Assembly: GCA_905199445.1 (NCBI GenBank)
Contig: CAJKGK010000005.1
Coordinates: 80,184-144,183, forward strand
DNA: 64,000 bases
Direction: 5' to 3'
Origin: an uncultured Lachnospiraceae bacterium
Lineage (GTDB): Bacteria > Bacillota > Clostridia > Lachnospirales > Lachnospiraceae
Shown here one piece after another: positions 26,222-33,874 of the stretch; position 1 is the stretch's first letter; every line of letters begins with the position of its first letter. The position numbers and the translations under genes are program-made. The notes beneath the pieces were generated by a model that made no database searches, was not told the origin of the DNA, and saw only the letters and a program-made list of their open reading frames with translations.

Positions 26222-26281
26222 AAGGATTTACTGAAAGAATATTAATATCAAGACAAAAACAATAGAAATAAGGTAAAAAGT

Positions 26282-26331
26282 ATGTGTCTCGAACTGCATT
26301 ATTTTATGGGGTTCGGGACACATGTTTTTTT
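26282..26331 (+). terminator. Terminator of the helicase gene
   Basis: ATGTGTCTCGAAC (26282-26294) pairs with GTTCGGGACACAT (26311-26323), followed by seven T residues. Confidence 0.9.
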
Positions 26332-26393
26332 GAACCGTTATTTTCGGTGATCTTGCCGCAGTATCATTTAAGATCGCAATGCTCTTTAATAGG

Positions 26394-26422
26394 TTGATTC
26401 CCTGTATATAAAAGATTATAAT
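26394..26422 (+). promoter_or_regulatory. Promoter of the TetR-family gene
   Basis: TTGATT (26394-26399), 17-base spacer, perfect TATAAT (26417-26422). A hairpin, AGCAGACA with TGTCTGCT (26446-26453 and 26463-26470) plus four T residues, lies in the leader and could attenuate transcription weakly. Confidence 0.65.
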
Positions 26423-26512
26423 AAAAGCAGTCTTTAAAGTCAGTGAGCAGACATGGCCAGGGTGTCTGCTTTTGAATAAAATCCGGGAAAGTGTCGAATG
26501 GGGGTGTGAATT

Positions 26513-27238
26513 TTGAGTGCGCAGATGTCAATTTCCGATCAGGGGGGCAAAAAATCAGACAGTGCCAGGGTTCGGATGACGAAAAAAATGTTAAGGAACG
26601 CCTTTACGGCACTGCTGCTGGAAAAACCGATTCAAAACATATCGGTCAGAGAACTGTGTCAGCGTGCCGGTGTGAACCGAGGCACATTTTACATTCATTA
26701 TAGAGATATTTTTCATTTAATGGAAAGTATTGAAAACGAGATTGTGGCAGCGCTTGGGGATATTTTGGGCCACCTGGATATGCGTCCCGGCAACGATCGT
26801 GCTTTTATCGAAGTATGTCTGAAAATTTTTGAATATTTAAAACAAAATTCTGATATGTGCATTATTCTTTTAAGTGAAAACGGAGATGTGAATTTTGTAA
26901 ACCGGCTGCTGGATTTGGCCAAGGCACAGTGTATGGTTCAGTATGTGGAAAAATATCCGAATGCTTCCCACAGCCAGTTGGACTACTTTTATAGTTTCGT
27001 CTCTTCTGGCTGTATCGGTATGCTTCGTCAGTGGGAGGCCCATAATTTTTCCGATTCTCCGGCACATGTGGCGATTATGGCCGAGTATATGATTACGGGT
27101 GCCACGAAAATACTGGAGATTTCTATGGAAATTCCCGGAGAAAATGGAGGTAAAAAATATGGATCAGAAAAAAAGGAAATTGGTGGAGGCAGCACTGGAG
27201 GCAAGAAAAATGTCGTACAGTCCATATTCAGGGTTTAG
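26513..27238 (+). CDS. TetR-family transcriptional regulator
   Basis: A 241-residue one-component regulator. The N-terminal helix-turn-helix covers about residues 20-65: RMTKKMLRNAFTALLLEKP, then ISVRELCQRAGVNRGTFYIHY. The C-terminal ligand domain resembles the TetR_C type seen in Firmicute regulators; the ligand is unknown. The start is TTG 26513 with a weak GGGGGTG upstream; ATG 26525 is an alternative. The last 26 codons, rich in Gly and Lys, overlap the start of the cytidine deaminase gene by 80 bases in another frame. Confidence 0.82.
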   Translation: MSAQMSISDQGGKKSDSARVRMTKKMLRNAFTALLLEKPIQNISVRELCQRAGVNRGTFYIHYRDIFHLMESIENEIVAALGDILGHLDMRPGNDRAFIEVCLKIFEYLKQNSDMCIILLSENGDVNFVNRLLDLAKAQCMVQYVEKYPNASHSQLDYFYSFVSSGCIGMLRQWEAHNFSDSPAHVAIMAEYMITGATKILEISMEIPGENGGKKYGSEKKEIGGGSTGGKKNVVQSIFRV

Positions 27239-27602
27239 CGTGGGGGCGGCTCTGCTTTGTGGGGATGGAACCGTCTATACAGGCTGCAATATTGAAAATG
27301 CATCCTATACACCAACCAACTGTGCCGAGCGTACCGCATTTTTTAAAGCTGTCAGTGAGGGAAAACGGGATTTTAAGGCCATTGCTGTGGTGGGCGGGCC
27401 GACCGGGAAAGCGCCCGGGATGCCTGAAAATTTTTGTACACCCTGCGGTGTGTGCAGACAGGTTATGGCAGAGTTTTGTCACCCGGAAGATTTTGAAATC
27501 ATTATGGCCTGCTCAGACGGTGCGGGGGGTTTTTGTATGACCGTAAGGACGCTGAATCAACTGCTTCCGGATCGATTTGGATTGGCAGACCAGGTAAAAT
27601 GA
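27159..27602 (+). CDS. cdd: Cytidine deaminase
   Basis: Converts cytidine and deoxycytidine to the uridine forms in pyrimidine salvage; 147 residues, slightly longer than the usual 130-136. Zinc and active-site motifs are TNCAERTAFF near residue 55 and PCGVCRQVMAEF near 95, with substrate motif GCNIENASY. The open frame runs back to 27099, but ATG 27159 has TGGAGG eight bases upstream. The 80-base overlap with the TetR gene implies translational coupling. Confidence 0.93.
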   Translation: MDQKKRKLVEAALEARKMSYSPYSGFSVGAALLCGDGTVYTGCNIENASYTPTNCAERTAFFKAVSEGKRDFKAIAVVGGPTGKAPGMPENFCTPCGVCRQVMAEFCHPEDFEIIMACSDGAGGFCMTVRTLNQLLPDRFGLADQVK

Positions 27603-27707
27603 GCATACGATAATCAGAGAAAGAAAATTTTTTTTCGTGCATTGATCGAGAAAATGTGCTATATTACCTTTAGCGTTTTGTAATATGATGGAAATGGAGT
27701 TTTAATT

Positions 27708-29054
27708 ATGGGTAAATATTTTGGTACAGACGGTTTCCGCGGTGAAGCGAACGTGACACTGACCGTGGAGCATGCGTTTAAAGTTGGAAGATTTCTGGGC
27801 TGGTATTTTGGACGGGAACACAAGGCAAGGATTGTCATCGGTAAAGACACAAGACGGTCCAGCTATATGTTTGAGTATGCACTGTCTGCCGGTGTGACAG
27901 CCAGCGGTGCCGATGCCTATCTTTTGCATGTGACAACGACACCCAGTGTGTCTTATGTGGTAAGAACAGAGAATTTTGACTGTGGCATCATGATTTCTGC
28001 CAGCCACAACCCCTATTATGATAATGGTATTAAGATTATAAATGCTCAGGGGCATAAGCTGGAAGCAGAGGTGGAAGACCAGATTGAGGCCTATATTGAT
28101 GGCCAGATGCAGGAACTGCCGCTGGCCCGTCAGGACATGATTGGGCGTACCGTGGATTATGCCATGGGCAGAAACCGTTATATCGGCCATTTGATTTCGA
28201 TTGCTACCCGTTCTTTTAAAAATAAGAAAATCGGTCTGGACTGTGCCAACGGCTCGGCTTCAGCCATTGCAAAAAGTGTATTTGATGCCCTGGGCGCGCG
28301 GACCTTTGTCATTAATGCGCAGCCGGACGGTACGAATATTAATCGCGAATGTGGTTCCACCCATATTGAACATCTGCAGAAGTTTGTAGTGGATAACGGC
28401 CTGGATGTGGGTTTTGCCTATGACGGTGACGCGGATCGCTGTCTGGCTGTAGATGAAAACGGTCATCTGGTGGACGGAGATATGATCATGTATGTGTGCG
28501 GACGTTATCTCAGCGAATGTCACAGACTGGAAAACAATACGATTGTGGCCACCATAATGTCCAATATCGGGCTGTTTAAAGCATTGGATGAAGTGGGTAT
28601 TTCCTATGAGAAAACATCAGTGGGCGATAAATATGTTTATGAAAACATGATGGCGAACGGCCATTCCCTGGGCGGCGAACAGTCCGGGCATATTATTTTC
28701 AGTCAGTATGCCAGAACCGGAGACGGTATTTTGACGTCGATTCAGCTGATGGAGGTTATGCTTGAAAAGAAAATGAGTCTGGGAGAACTGGTAAAACCGA
28801 TGCGGGTTTACCCTCAGCTTTTGGTGAATGTGCGTGTTGCCGATAAAGCCGCTGTGAGAAATGATGAAGAAATCTGGCAGGCTGTGTCTGAGGCCAATGC
28901 AAAATTGGGCACCGACGGACGGCTCCTTGTCCGTGAAAGTGGAACAGAGCCGGTGATTCGTGTTATGGCGGAAGCAGAAACCGACCAACTTTGTTCGGAA
29001 TATGTGGGCCGTATTACAGAACTTTTGAAGAAACGGGGTCATATGAACGCCTGA
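27708..29054 (+). CDS. glmM: Phosphoglucosamine mutase
   Basis: Interconverts glucosamine-6-phosphate and glucosamine-1-phosphate for peptidoglycan precursor synthesis. At 448 residues it has the family length. The phosphoserine loop is MISASHNPYYDNGIKI near residue 100, the Mg2+ loop AYDGDADRC near 240, the sugar loop GGEQSGHI near 325 and the phosphate-binding RESGTEPVIRVM near the C terminus. It starts MGKYFGTDGFRG as typical. It has its own strong terminator. Confidence 0.96.
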   Translation: MGKYFGTDGFRGEANVTLTVEHAFKVGRFLGWYFGREHKARIVIGKDTRRSSYMFEYALSAGVTASGADAYLLHVTTTPSVSYVVRTENFDCGIMISASHNPYYDNGIKIINAQGHKLEAEVEDQIEAYIDGQMQELPLARQDMIGRTVDYAMGRNRYIGHLISIATRSFKNKKIGLDCANGSASAIAKSVFDALGARTFVINAQPDGTNINRECGSTHIEHLQKFVVDNGLDVGFAYDGDADRCLAVDENGHLVDGDMIMYVCGRYLSECHRLENNTIVATIMSNIGLFKALDEVGISYEKTSVGDKYVYENMMANGHSLGGEQSGHIIFSQYARTGDGILTSIQLMEVMLEKKMSLGELVKPMRVYPQLLVNVRVADKAAVRNDEEIWQAVSEANAKLGTDGRLLVRESGTEPVIRVMAEAETDQLCSEYVGRITELLKKRGHMNA

Positions 29055-29061
29055 TTGGGCT

Positions 29062-29099
29062 GCCGGAGTCCGGCGTATAAGGACTCCGGCGTTTTCTTT
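29062..29099 (+). terminator. Terminator of glmM
   Basis: Ten-pair perfect stem GCCGGAGTCC (29062-29071) with GGACTCCGGC (29081-29090), then GTTTTCTTT. The T-rich end abuts the stop codon of the convergent DUF4250 gene. Confidence 0.9.
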
Positions 29100-29280
29100 A
29101 TATAAACTGGTTGCTTTGAGGATTGTAGCTGTAATCAATATCGGCCAGACGCTGTTCCAGCTCCGGTCTGGAAATATCCAGACTCTGGCACAGTTGGTCC
29201 AAATTATGGTATTGATCACGAAGCTTGGTGTTGATAAAGCTTAACAGCATGACTGGATCCTTAGGCAGCTGATGATACAT
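29098..29280 (-). CDS. DUF4250 small protein
   Basis: A 60-residue protein beginning MYHQLPKDPVMLLSFINTKL and ending YNPQSNQFI, which matches the DUF4250 family of short Clostridia proteins. Predicted mostly helical, possibly a small helix-turn-helix-like unit (LDQLCQSLDISRPELEQRL). The ATG at 29280 has a perfect AAGGAGG; the in-frame codon at 29328 lacks one. Function unknown. It diverges from the cobalamin genes. Confidence 0.85.
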   Translation of the reverse strand: MYHQLPKDPVMLLSFINTKLRDQYHNLDQLCQSLDISRPELEQRLADIDYSYNPQSNQFI

Positions 29281-29393
29281 AGAAGAACCTCCTTCTTCTC
29301 TTTTTTCGGGTTTAAAAGTATGCCTCATTCAAAATGAAAAGCAGATGGAAACCCGGTATCATATATTATAGTACACATGATCAGGAGGTGGCA

Positions 29394-29966
29394 ATGATGA
29401 TTTTAGTGACCGGCGGGTGCAGAAGCGGTAAAAGTGCCTTTGGGGAAAAGCTGGTGACGGATATGGGCAGCCGTTTTCTTTACCTGGCAACGGCGCAGAT
29501 TACAGATGCACAGATGGCCCTTAGGGTAAAAAAACATCAAAAACGCAGGGGGAGTGAATGGACAACCTGGGAAGGCTGGAAAAATCTGTCGCATACATTG
29601 GAGAAAGCCCGGGGCTGGGACGGTATTCTTCTGGACAGTGTGACAACAATGGCAACCAATCTGCTTTTTGATGCCATCGGTGATGTGGATTGGGACAGCT
29701 TTGATTATGCAAGTGTAGACTATACGGCTGTGGCAGATCAGATTGTAGGGCAGTTTTGTCAGCTCTGTGATACTGCAGAAAAATATGATCTTCCCCTTGT
29801 TATGGTCACCGATGAAATCGGGCTGGGCGTTGTGCCGGATACATGGCTGGGACGGGGATTTAGGGATATCCTGGGAACCGTTAATCAATATCTGGCCAGT
29901 CGATGCAGTCATGTTTATATGGTTGTCAGCGGAATCCCTGTGCATATTAAAGGCGGTGAATCATGA
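29394..29966 (+). CDS. cobU: Adenosylcobinamide kinase / guanylyltransferase
   Basis: Phosphorylates adenosylcobinamide and attaches GMP, activating it for nucleotide-loop assembly of vitamin B12. It has 190 residues. The P-loop GGCRSGKSAFGEKL lies at the N terminus, FLYLATAQITD follows, and VTDEIGLGVVP sits near residue 140. Two ATGs (29394, 29397) follow AGGAGG at 29383-29388; either may be used. It overlaps cobS by four bases (ATGA). I see no cobalamin riboswitch in the short space before it. Confidence 0.93.
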   Translation: MMILVTGGCRSGKSAFGEKLVTDMGSRFLYLATAQITDAQMALRVKKHQKRRGSEWTTWEGWKNLSHTLEKARGWDGILLDSVTTMATNLLFDAIGDVDWDSFDYASVDYTAVADQIVGQFCQLCDTAEKYDLPLVMVTDEIGLGVVPDTWLGRGFRDILGTVNQYLASRCSHVYMVVSGIPVHIKGGES

Positions 29967-30715
29967 ATACTTTAATTCTTGCCTTTCAGCTTATGACCCG
30001 TATTCCCATTCCCAAAGCGGTGGATGTGACCACGCAGCGGCTTTGCCGGGGGGTTTTGTTCTGGCCTTTGATCGGGCTGGTGACCGGCGCCATAGATGCT
30101 CTGGTTTTCGTCGGCGCATCCTGGCTGTTTTCCTTTCCGGTGGGCGTGATGGCCGCACTTTTTTGTCAGCTTTGTGTGACCGGCGGTTTCCATCTGGATG
30201 GTTTGTGCGATACGGCGGATGCCATATATTCTTCCAGATCCAGGCAGAGAATGCTGGAAATCATGAAAGACAGCCGAATCGGAACCAACGGGGTTATTGC
30301 TGCCATATTTGACATTGGCCTGAAGTTTTTGTGTGTATGCCAGGCAAAAAATCCTGTCCTTGTTCTTGTTCTGGCACCTGTGGCAGGCAAATGTGTTCAG
30401 GGAATTTTAATGTATAAGGCGATTTACCCCAGAACTTCAGGGCTTGGGATGAGCTACATCGGAAAAATCAGTCAGTGGATTATGGTCGGCTGTGCTCTGG
30501 GGGGACTTGGAATCATGGCTGTGGCCGGAATCATTTCCGGTTTACTGTGGGTTGTGCCTTTAGCGGTGTTTGTGATGGCGGCTGCCATTTTATACAGAAA
30601 ATATATTGAGAGAAAAATTGGCGGCATGACAGGGGATACTCTTGGGGCAGGTTCTGAACTGATGGAGATTGTTTTTATGCTGGGAATTTTAGCTGTGCAA
30701 AGGAGAATTTTGTGA
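29963..30715 (+). CDS. cobS: Adenosylcobinamide-GDP ribazoletransferase (cobalamin synthase)
   Basis: Membrane enzyme that joins adenosylcobinamide-GDP to alpha-ribazole or its phosphate; 250 residues with about six helices. The acidic family motif GGFHLDGLCDTADAI near residue 75 and DSRIGTNGVIA near 105 are clear, as is GGMTGDTLGAGSEL near 215. The gene overlaps both neighbours by four bases, so the cluster is one translationally coupled operon. Confidence 0.93.
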   Translation: MNTLILAFQLMTRIPIPKAVDVTTQRLCRGVLFWPLIGLVTGAIDALVFVGASWLFSFPVGVMAALFCQLCVTGGFHLDGLCDTADAIYSSRSRQRMLEIMKDSRIGTNGVIAAIFDIGLKFLCVCQAKNPVLVLVLAPVAGKCVQGILMYKAIYPRTSGLGMSYIGKISQWIMVGCALGGLGIMAVAGIISGLLWVVPLAVFVMAAAILYRKYIERKIGGMTGDTLGAGSELMEIVFMLGILAVQRRIL

Positions 30716-31323
30716 AAATATATCTGGTTCGTCACGGTGAGACGGAGATGAATATAAAAAAAGCATACTACGGAGCGATAGATGCAGATCTGACGCCAAA
30801 AGGGCGGGCAGATGCCCTGAAAGTGTCCCGGGCATTAAAAGATATTTGCTGGAACCGGGTATATGCCAGTACAAAATCCCGGACGATTGAGACGGCAAGA
30901 TTGATTTGTCAGGACCGGATGCCAATGAAGGGGATTTTTTGCCTCCCCCAGCTAAGTGAGCTAAACTTCGGGGTTTTTGAGGGCCTGACAAATCGCCAGG
31001 TGTCTCAAATCTATCCGCAGGCGTATAAGGACTGGTGCGAAGACTGGCTTGAATTTGCGCCGCCGGGGGGAGAGTGCTTTTTCCAATTTTTTAACCGGGT
31101 TGTCCAGGGATTTCAACAGATTCTTTCGGAGTGTGAGGATCTGGAAAATAATAAGGCGTCCATTCTTATTTGCGGTCATAACGGGACGCTCAGGGTGATT
31201 ATGGCTTATATTTTAGGTCTGGGCTGTGATGGAAGCTGGCATTTTGATTTTGTGCAGGATGGATGGAGTATGATCGAGTATGCCTGCGGCAATTTTACGG
31301 TTAGAAACATCAATCATCGGTAA
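30712..31323 (+). CDS. cobC: Alpha-ribazole phosphatase-like histidine phosphatase
   Basis: A 203-residue member of the histidine phosphatase (phosphoglycerate-mutase-like) family. It starts with the catalytic MKIYLVRHGETEMN; ASTKSRTIETA, ELNFGVFEGLT and the second histidine in LICGHNGTLRVI follow. In this operon it most probably removes phosphate from alpha-ribazole-5'-phosphate or from the B12 precursor. The start is GTG within the cobS stop (GTGA). Confidence 0.85.
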   Translation: MKIYLVRHGETEMNIKKAYYGAIDADLTPKGRADALKVSRALKDICWNRVYASTKSRTIETARLICQDRMPMKGIFCLPQLSELNFGVFEGLTNRQVSQIYPQAYKDWCEDWLEFAPPGGECFFQFFNRVVQGFQQILSECEDLENNKASILICGHNGTLRVIMAYILGLGCDGSWHFDFVQDGWSMIEYACGNFTVRNINHR

Positions 31324-31352
31324 AGGATTAAATGGGACTGGAGGCTTGAAAA

Positions 31353-32417
31353 ATGAACAGGATTTTTAATCAGACAAATGGGCCCATCGGACCTTTGGAT
31401 GAGACGGTAATGGAGACTATACGCCGGCTCTGGGATCGGAAGGCCAAACCCCTTGGAAGCCTGGGACGGCTTGAAGATATGGTCGTACAGCTGGGGGGGA
31501 TTTTTGGAACCGAGCACATTGACATTTCCAAAAAAGCTGTTATTGTGATGGCAGCGGATAACGGGGTGATCAGGGAAGGTGTGGCTCAGTCGGATGCCCA
31601 CGTGACCTCGACTGTGGTAGGCAATATGGCCCGGGGCGCTTCCACGGTATCCATACTGGCCCAGATGGCCGGGGCCGATGTATTTCCCGTTGATATTGGT
31701 ATGGCCGATGATCTGTTTTGCCCAGGCGTCTTAAACCGGAAGGTTAGAAGGGGAACAGATAATATCGCCATGGGACCGGCCATGAGCCGGGCAGAGGCCG
31801 TCAGAGCCATGGAAATTGGCATTGAAATCGTGGGTATGTTGTACAAAAGGGGATATCGATTAATTGCCACCGGAGAAATGGGTATCGGAAATACAACCAC
31901 AAGCAGCGCCATGGCTGCTGTGTATTTAGGCCTGGATGCGGCAAAGGTCACCGGCAGGGGGGCAGGGCTGGATCGCCAGGGCTATGAAAAAAAGATTCAG
32001 GTCATTCGTCAGGCGATTAAAAAAAATCATCCTGATGCCAATGACGGTCTGGATGTACTTCATAAGGTGGGAGGCCTGGATATTGCAGGCCTGACCGGCT
32101 GCTTTATCGGTGGAGCCATTTACCGGGTTCCGGTGGTGGTGGATGGATTGATTTCTGCGGTAGCAGCCCTGACTGCTGTGCGCCTGGCACCGGGCTGCCG
32201 GGAATATATGTTTCCGTCTCACTGTTCGGCCGAGCCGGCGGGGCGGCGGCTTTTGAATGCCTTAAATATGACGCCCTATATCGATGCCGGTATGTGTCTG
32301 GGGGAAGGTACTGGTGCGGTGACCGCCTTTCATTTGTTTGATACCGCTGTGACGGCATTTTACAGAATTCCCGAATTTGAGGCTGCGCACATTCCGGCTT
32401 ATAAAAGACATAGCTGA
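31353..32417 (+). CDS. cobT: Nicotinate-nucleotide-dimethylbenzimidazole phosphoribosyltransferase
   Basis: Makes alpha-ribazole-5'-phosphate, the lower-ligand precursor of cobalamin, from nicotinate mononucleotide and a base such as dimethylbenzimidazole. It has 354 residues, the usual length. Visible features are KPLGSLGRLEDM near residue 35, MAADNGVIREGVAQ near 70, GEMGIGNTTTSSAM near 175 and the catalytic-glutamate region CLGEGTGAVTAF near 320. It closes the cobU-S-C-T set; no corrin-ring genes lie in the window, so this part fits salvage or late synthesis. Confidence 0.95.
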   Translation: MNRIFNQTNGPIGPLDETVMETIRRLWDRKAKPLGSLGRLEDMVVQLGGIFGTEHIDISKKAVIVMAADNGVIREGVAQSDAHVTSTVVGNMARGASTVSILAQMAGADVFPVDIGMADDLFCPGVLNRKVRRGTDNIAMGPAMSRAEAVRAMEIGIEIVGMLYKRGYRLIATGEMGIGNTTTSSAMAAVYLGLDAAKVTGRGAGLDRQGYEKKIQVIRQAIKKNHPDANDGLDVLHKVGGLDIAGLTGCFIGGAIYRVPVVVDGLISAVAALTAVRLAPGCREYMFPSHCSAEPAGRRLLNALNMTPYIDAGMCLGEGTGAVTAFHLFDTAVTAFYRIPEFEAAHIPAYKRHS

Positions 32418-32465
32418 AAAAGACATTATTGATGATAAGGAAAAAATTGAAAGGAAGAATACGCG

Positions 32466-33140
32466 ATGATTAAAGTATGTATTTTTGACCTGGACGGAAC
32501 ACTGGCGGATACGCTGGAGTCCATTGCCGTGGCTTCCAATGAGGCGCTGGCGACTTCTGGGCTGGGGCCTCTGCCTGTGGAAAATTTCAGATACTATGCA
32601 GGCGACGGGGCAAAGGAACTGATTGTCCGTGCTCTTAAAGGGGCAGGTGATGAAAATCTGGTTCATTTTAATCAGGTTTTTGCGCGTTATTGTGATATTT
32701 TCAGAAAAGACTGTACATATAAGGTGACTGTGTTTGACGGAATGGCTCAGACACTGGAGCTGCTGAAAAAAAGAGGGATCCGTCTTGCCGTGCTGTCCAA
32801 TAAGCCGCACGAGCGGGCGCTGGATGTGATTGGTGCCCTGTTTGGAGCAGATGTTTTTGATGTTGTGTGGGGACAAAAGGATGATGTGCCAAGAAAGCCG
32901 GATCCGTCAGGGGCACTGATGATTGCCCAAAAATTCCATGTGGCACCGGAAGAATGTATGTATGTCGGTGATACAGACGTGGATATGCAGACCGGTATTG
33001 GTGCAGGGATGTTTACTGTAGGTGTCCTCTGGGGATTTAGAAAAAGGGATGAGCTGGAACAAAATCATGCGCAGGCGATTGTAAGCCATCCGGAAGAACT
33101 GGTGGCACTGGCAGATCTGAAAAATGCGGGGGATGACTGA
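32466..33140 (+). CDS. HAD-superfamily phosphatase (phosphoglycolate phosphatase-like)
   Basis: A 224-residue HAD hydrolase. Motif I is FDLDGTLADT with the nucleophile Asp8, motif II VLSNK, then a lysine in RKPDP, and motif IV YVGDTDVDMQ. The helical cap between motifs I and II places it with Gph/PGP enzymes that act on small phosphorylated metabolites; substrate unknown. It overlaps thiE by one base and may be co-transcribed with it, so a role in repairing or trimming thiamin intermediates is possible but unproven. Confidence 0.85.
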   Translation: MIKVCIFDLDGTLADTLESIAVASNEALATSGLGPLPVENFRYYAGDGAKELIVRALKGAGDENLVHFNQVFARYCDIFRKDCTYKVTVFDGMAQTLELLKKRGIRLAVLSNKPHERALDVIGALFGADVFDVVWGQKDDVPRKPDPSGALMIAQKFHVAPEECMYVGDTDVDMQTGIGAGMFTVGVLWGFRKRDELEQNHAQAIVSHPEELVALADLKNAGDD

Positions 33141-33799
33141 TGAATTTTAAATTTGAAAAGCAGATGCTTACACTCTACGGAGTGACTGACCGTAAAAATT
33201 TAGGCAGCGTATCTTTGGAAGCGGCCGTGGAGGCCGTGCTTCAAGGTGGTGTGACGATGATTCAGCTAAGAGAAAAGGCGCTGGAAGATGAGGCGTTTAT
33301 CCGTGAAGCCAAGAAAATTAAGGCGGTTACAGACAAATATCGTGTTCCGCTGCTTATTAATGATAATATTAAGGTTTGTATGGCCGTGGATGCGGCAGGC
33401 GTCCATGTGGGACAGTCGGATATGGAGGCCGGGGATGTAAGAGCCCTATTGGGGCCGGATAAAATTCTGGGCGTGACGGCCAAAACGATTGATCAGGCGG
33501 TTGCCGCATGGTCAGCGGGAGCTGATTATATCGGCAGCGGTGCGGTGTTTGGAACATCCACAAAGGCGGATGCCAAGAAAATGTCCCTTGAGACTCTGGA
33601 TGAAATATGCCATAGTGTACCTATTCCGGTTGTGGCAATCGGAGGTATTGACGCACATAATATTCTTAAGCTTAAAGGCCATGGAATGGCCGGTGCCGCC
33701 ATTGTTTCCGGCCTTTTTTCGGCAGATGATTTTTACGGTGCCGCCGTAAAGTTAAGACGTTTGTCTGAAGAAATCGTAAATCAAGGTGATTGTAAATAA
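33140..33799 (+). CDS. thiE: Thiamine phosphate synthase
   Basis: Couples hydroxymethylpyrimidine diphosphate and thiazole phosphate to thiamine phosphate; TIM barrel of 219 residues. Family motifs are LYGVTDR near the N terminus, TMIQLREK near residue 38, LLINDN near 74, VHVGQSDM near 93, IGSGAVFGTSTK near 133 and AIGGIDAHN near 170. Other thiamine genes are not in the window, and I see no TPP riboswitch upstream. Confidence 0.94.
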   Translation: MNFKFEKQMLTLYGVTDRKNLGSVSLEAAVEAVLQGGVTMIQLREKALEDEAFIREAKKIKAVTDKYRVPLLINDNIKVCMAVDAAGVHVGQSDMEAGDVRALLGPDKILGVTAKTIDQAVAAWSAGADYIGSGAVFGTSTKADAKKMSLETLDEICHSVPIPVVAIGGIDAHNILKLKGHGMAGAAIVSGLFSADDFYGAAVKLRRLSEEIVNQGDCK

Positions 33800-33802
33800 A
33801 GC

Positions 33803-33831
33803 TTGACTTTTAAAAAGCCCTGCGGTATTCT
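33803..33831 (+). promoter_or_regulatory. Promoter of the zinc-type ABC transporter, inside a terminator hairpin
   Basis: TTGACT (33803-33808), 17-base spacer, TATTCT (33826-33831); transcription would start near 33838. The spacer contains the left arm of the hairpin below, so the promoter's own mRNA lacks that arm. A 17-base near-palindrome, TTGAGACTAAGTTTCAA (33837-33853), covers the start site and could be an operator. Confidence 0.6.
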
Positions 33832-33874
33832 TCTTGTTGAGACTAAGTTTCAATAAGAAAGGCAGGGCTTTTTT
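33812..33874 (+). terminator. Long two-part hairpin ending in U tract; contains the next gene's ribosome-binding site
   Basis: Outer stem AAAAAGCCCTGC (33812-33823) with GCAGGGCTTTTT (33862-33873); inner stem 33831-33843 with 33847-33859, including wobble pairs. Six T residues end at 33874. The right arm carries AAGGCAGGG, the only plausible Shine-Dalgarno of the gene starting at 33875. Read-through RNA from thiE would stop here and hide the site. Confidence 0.7.
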
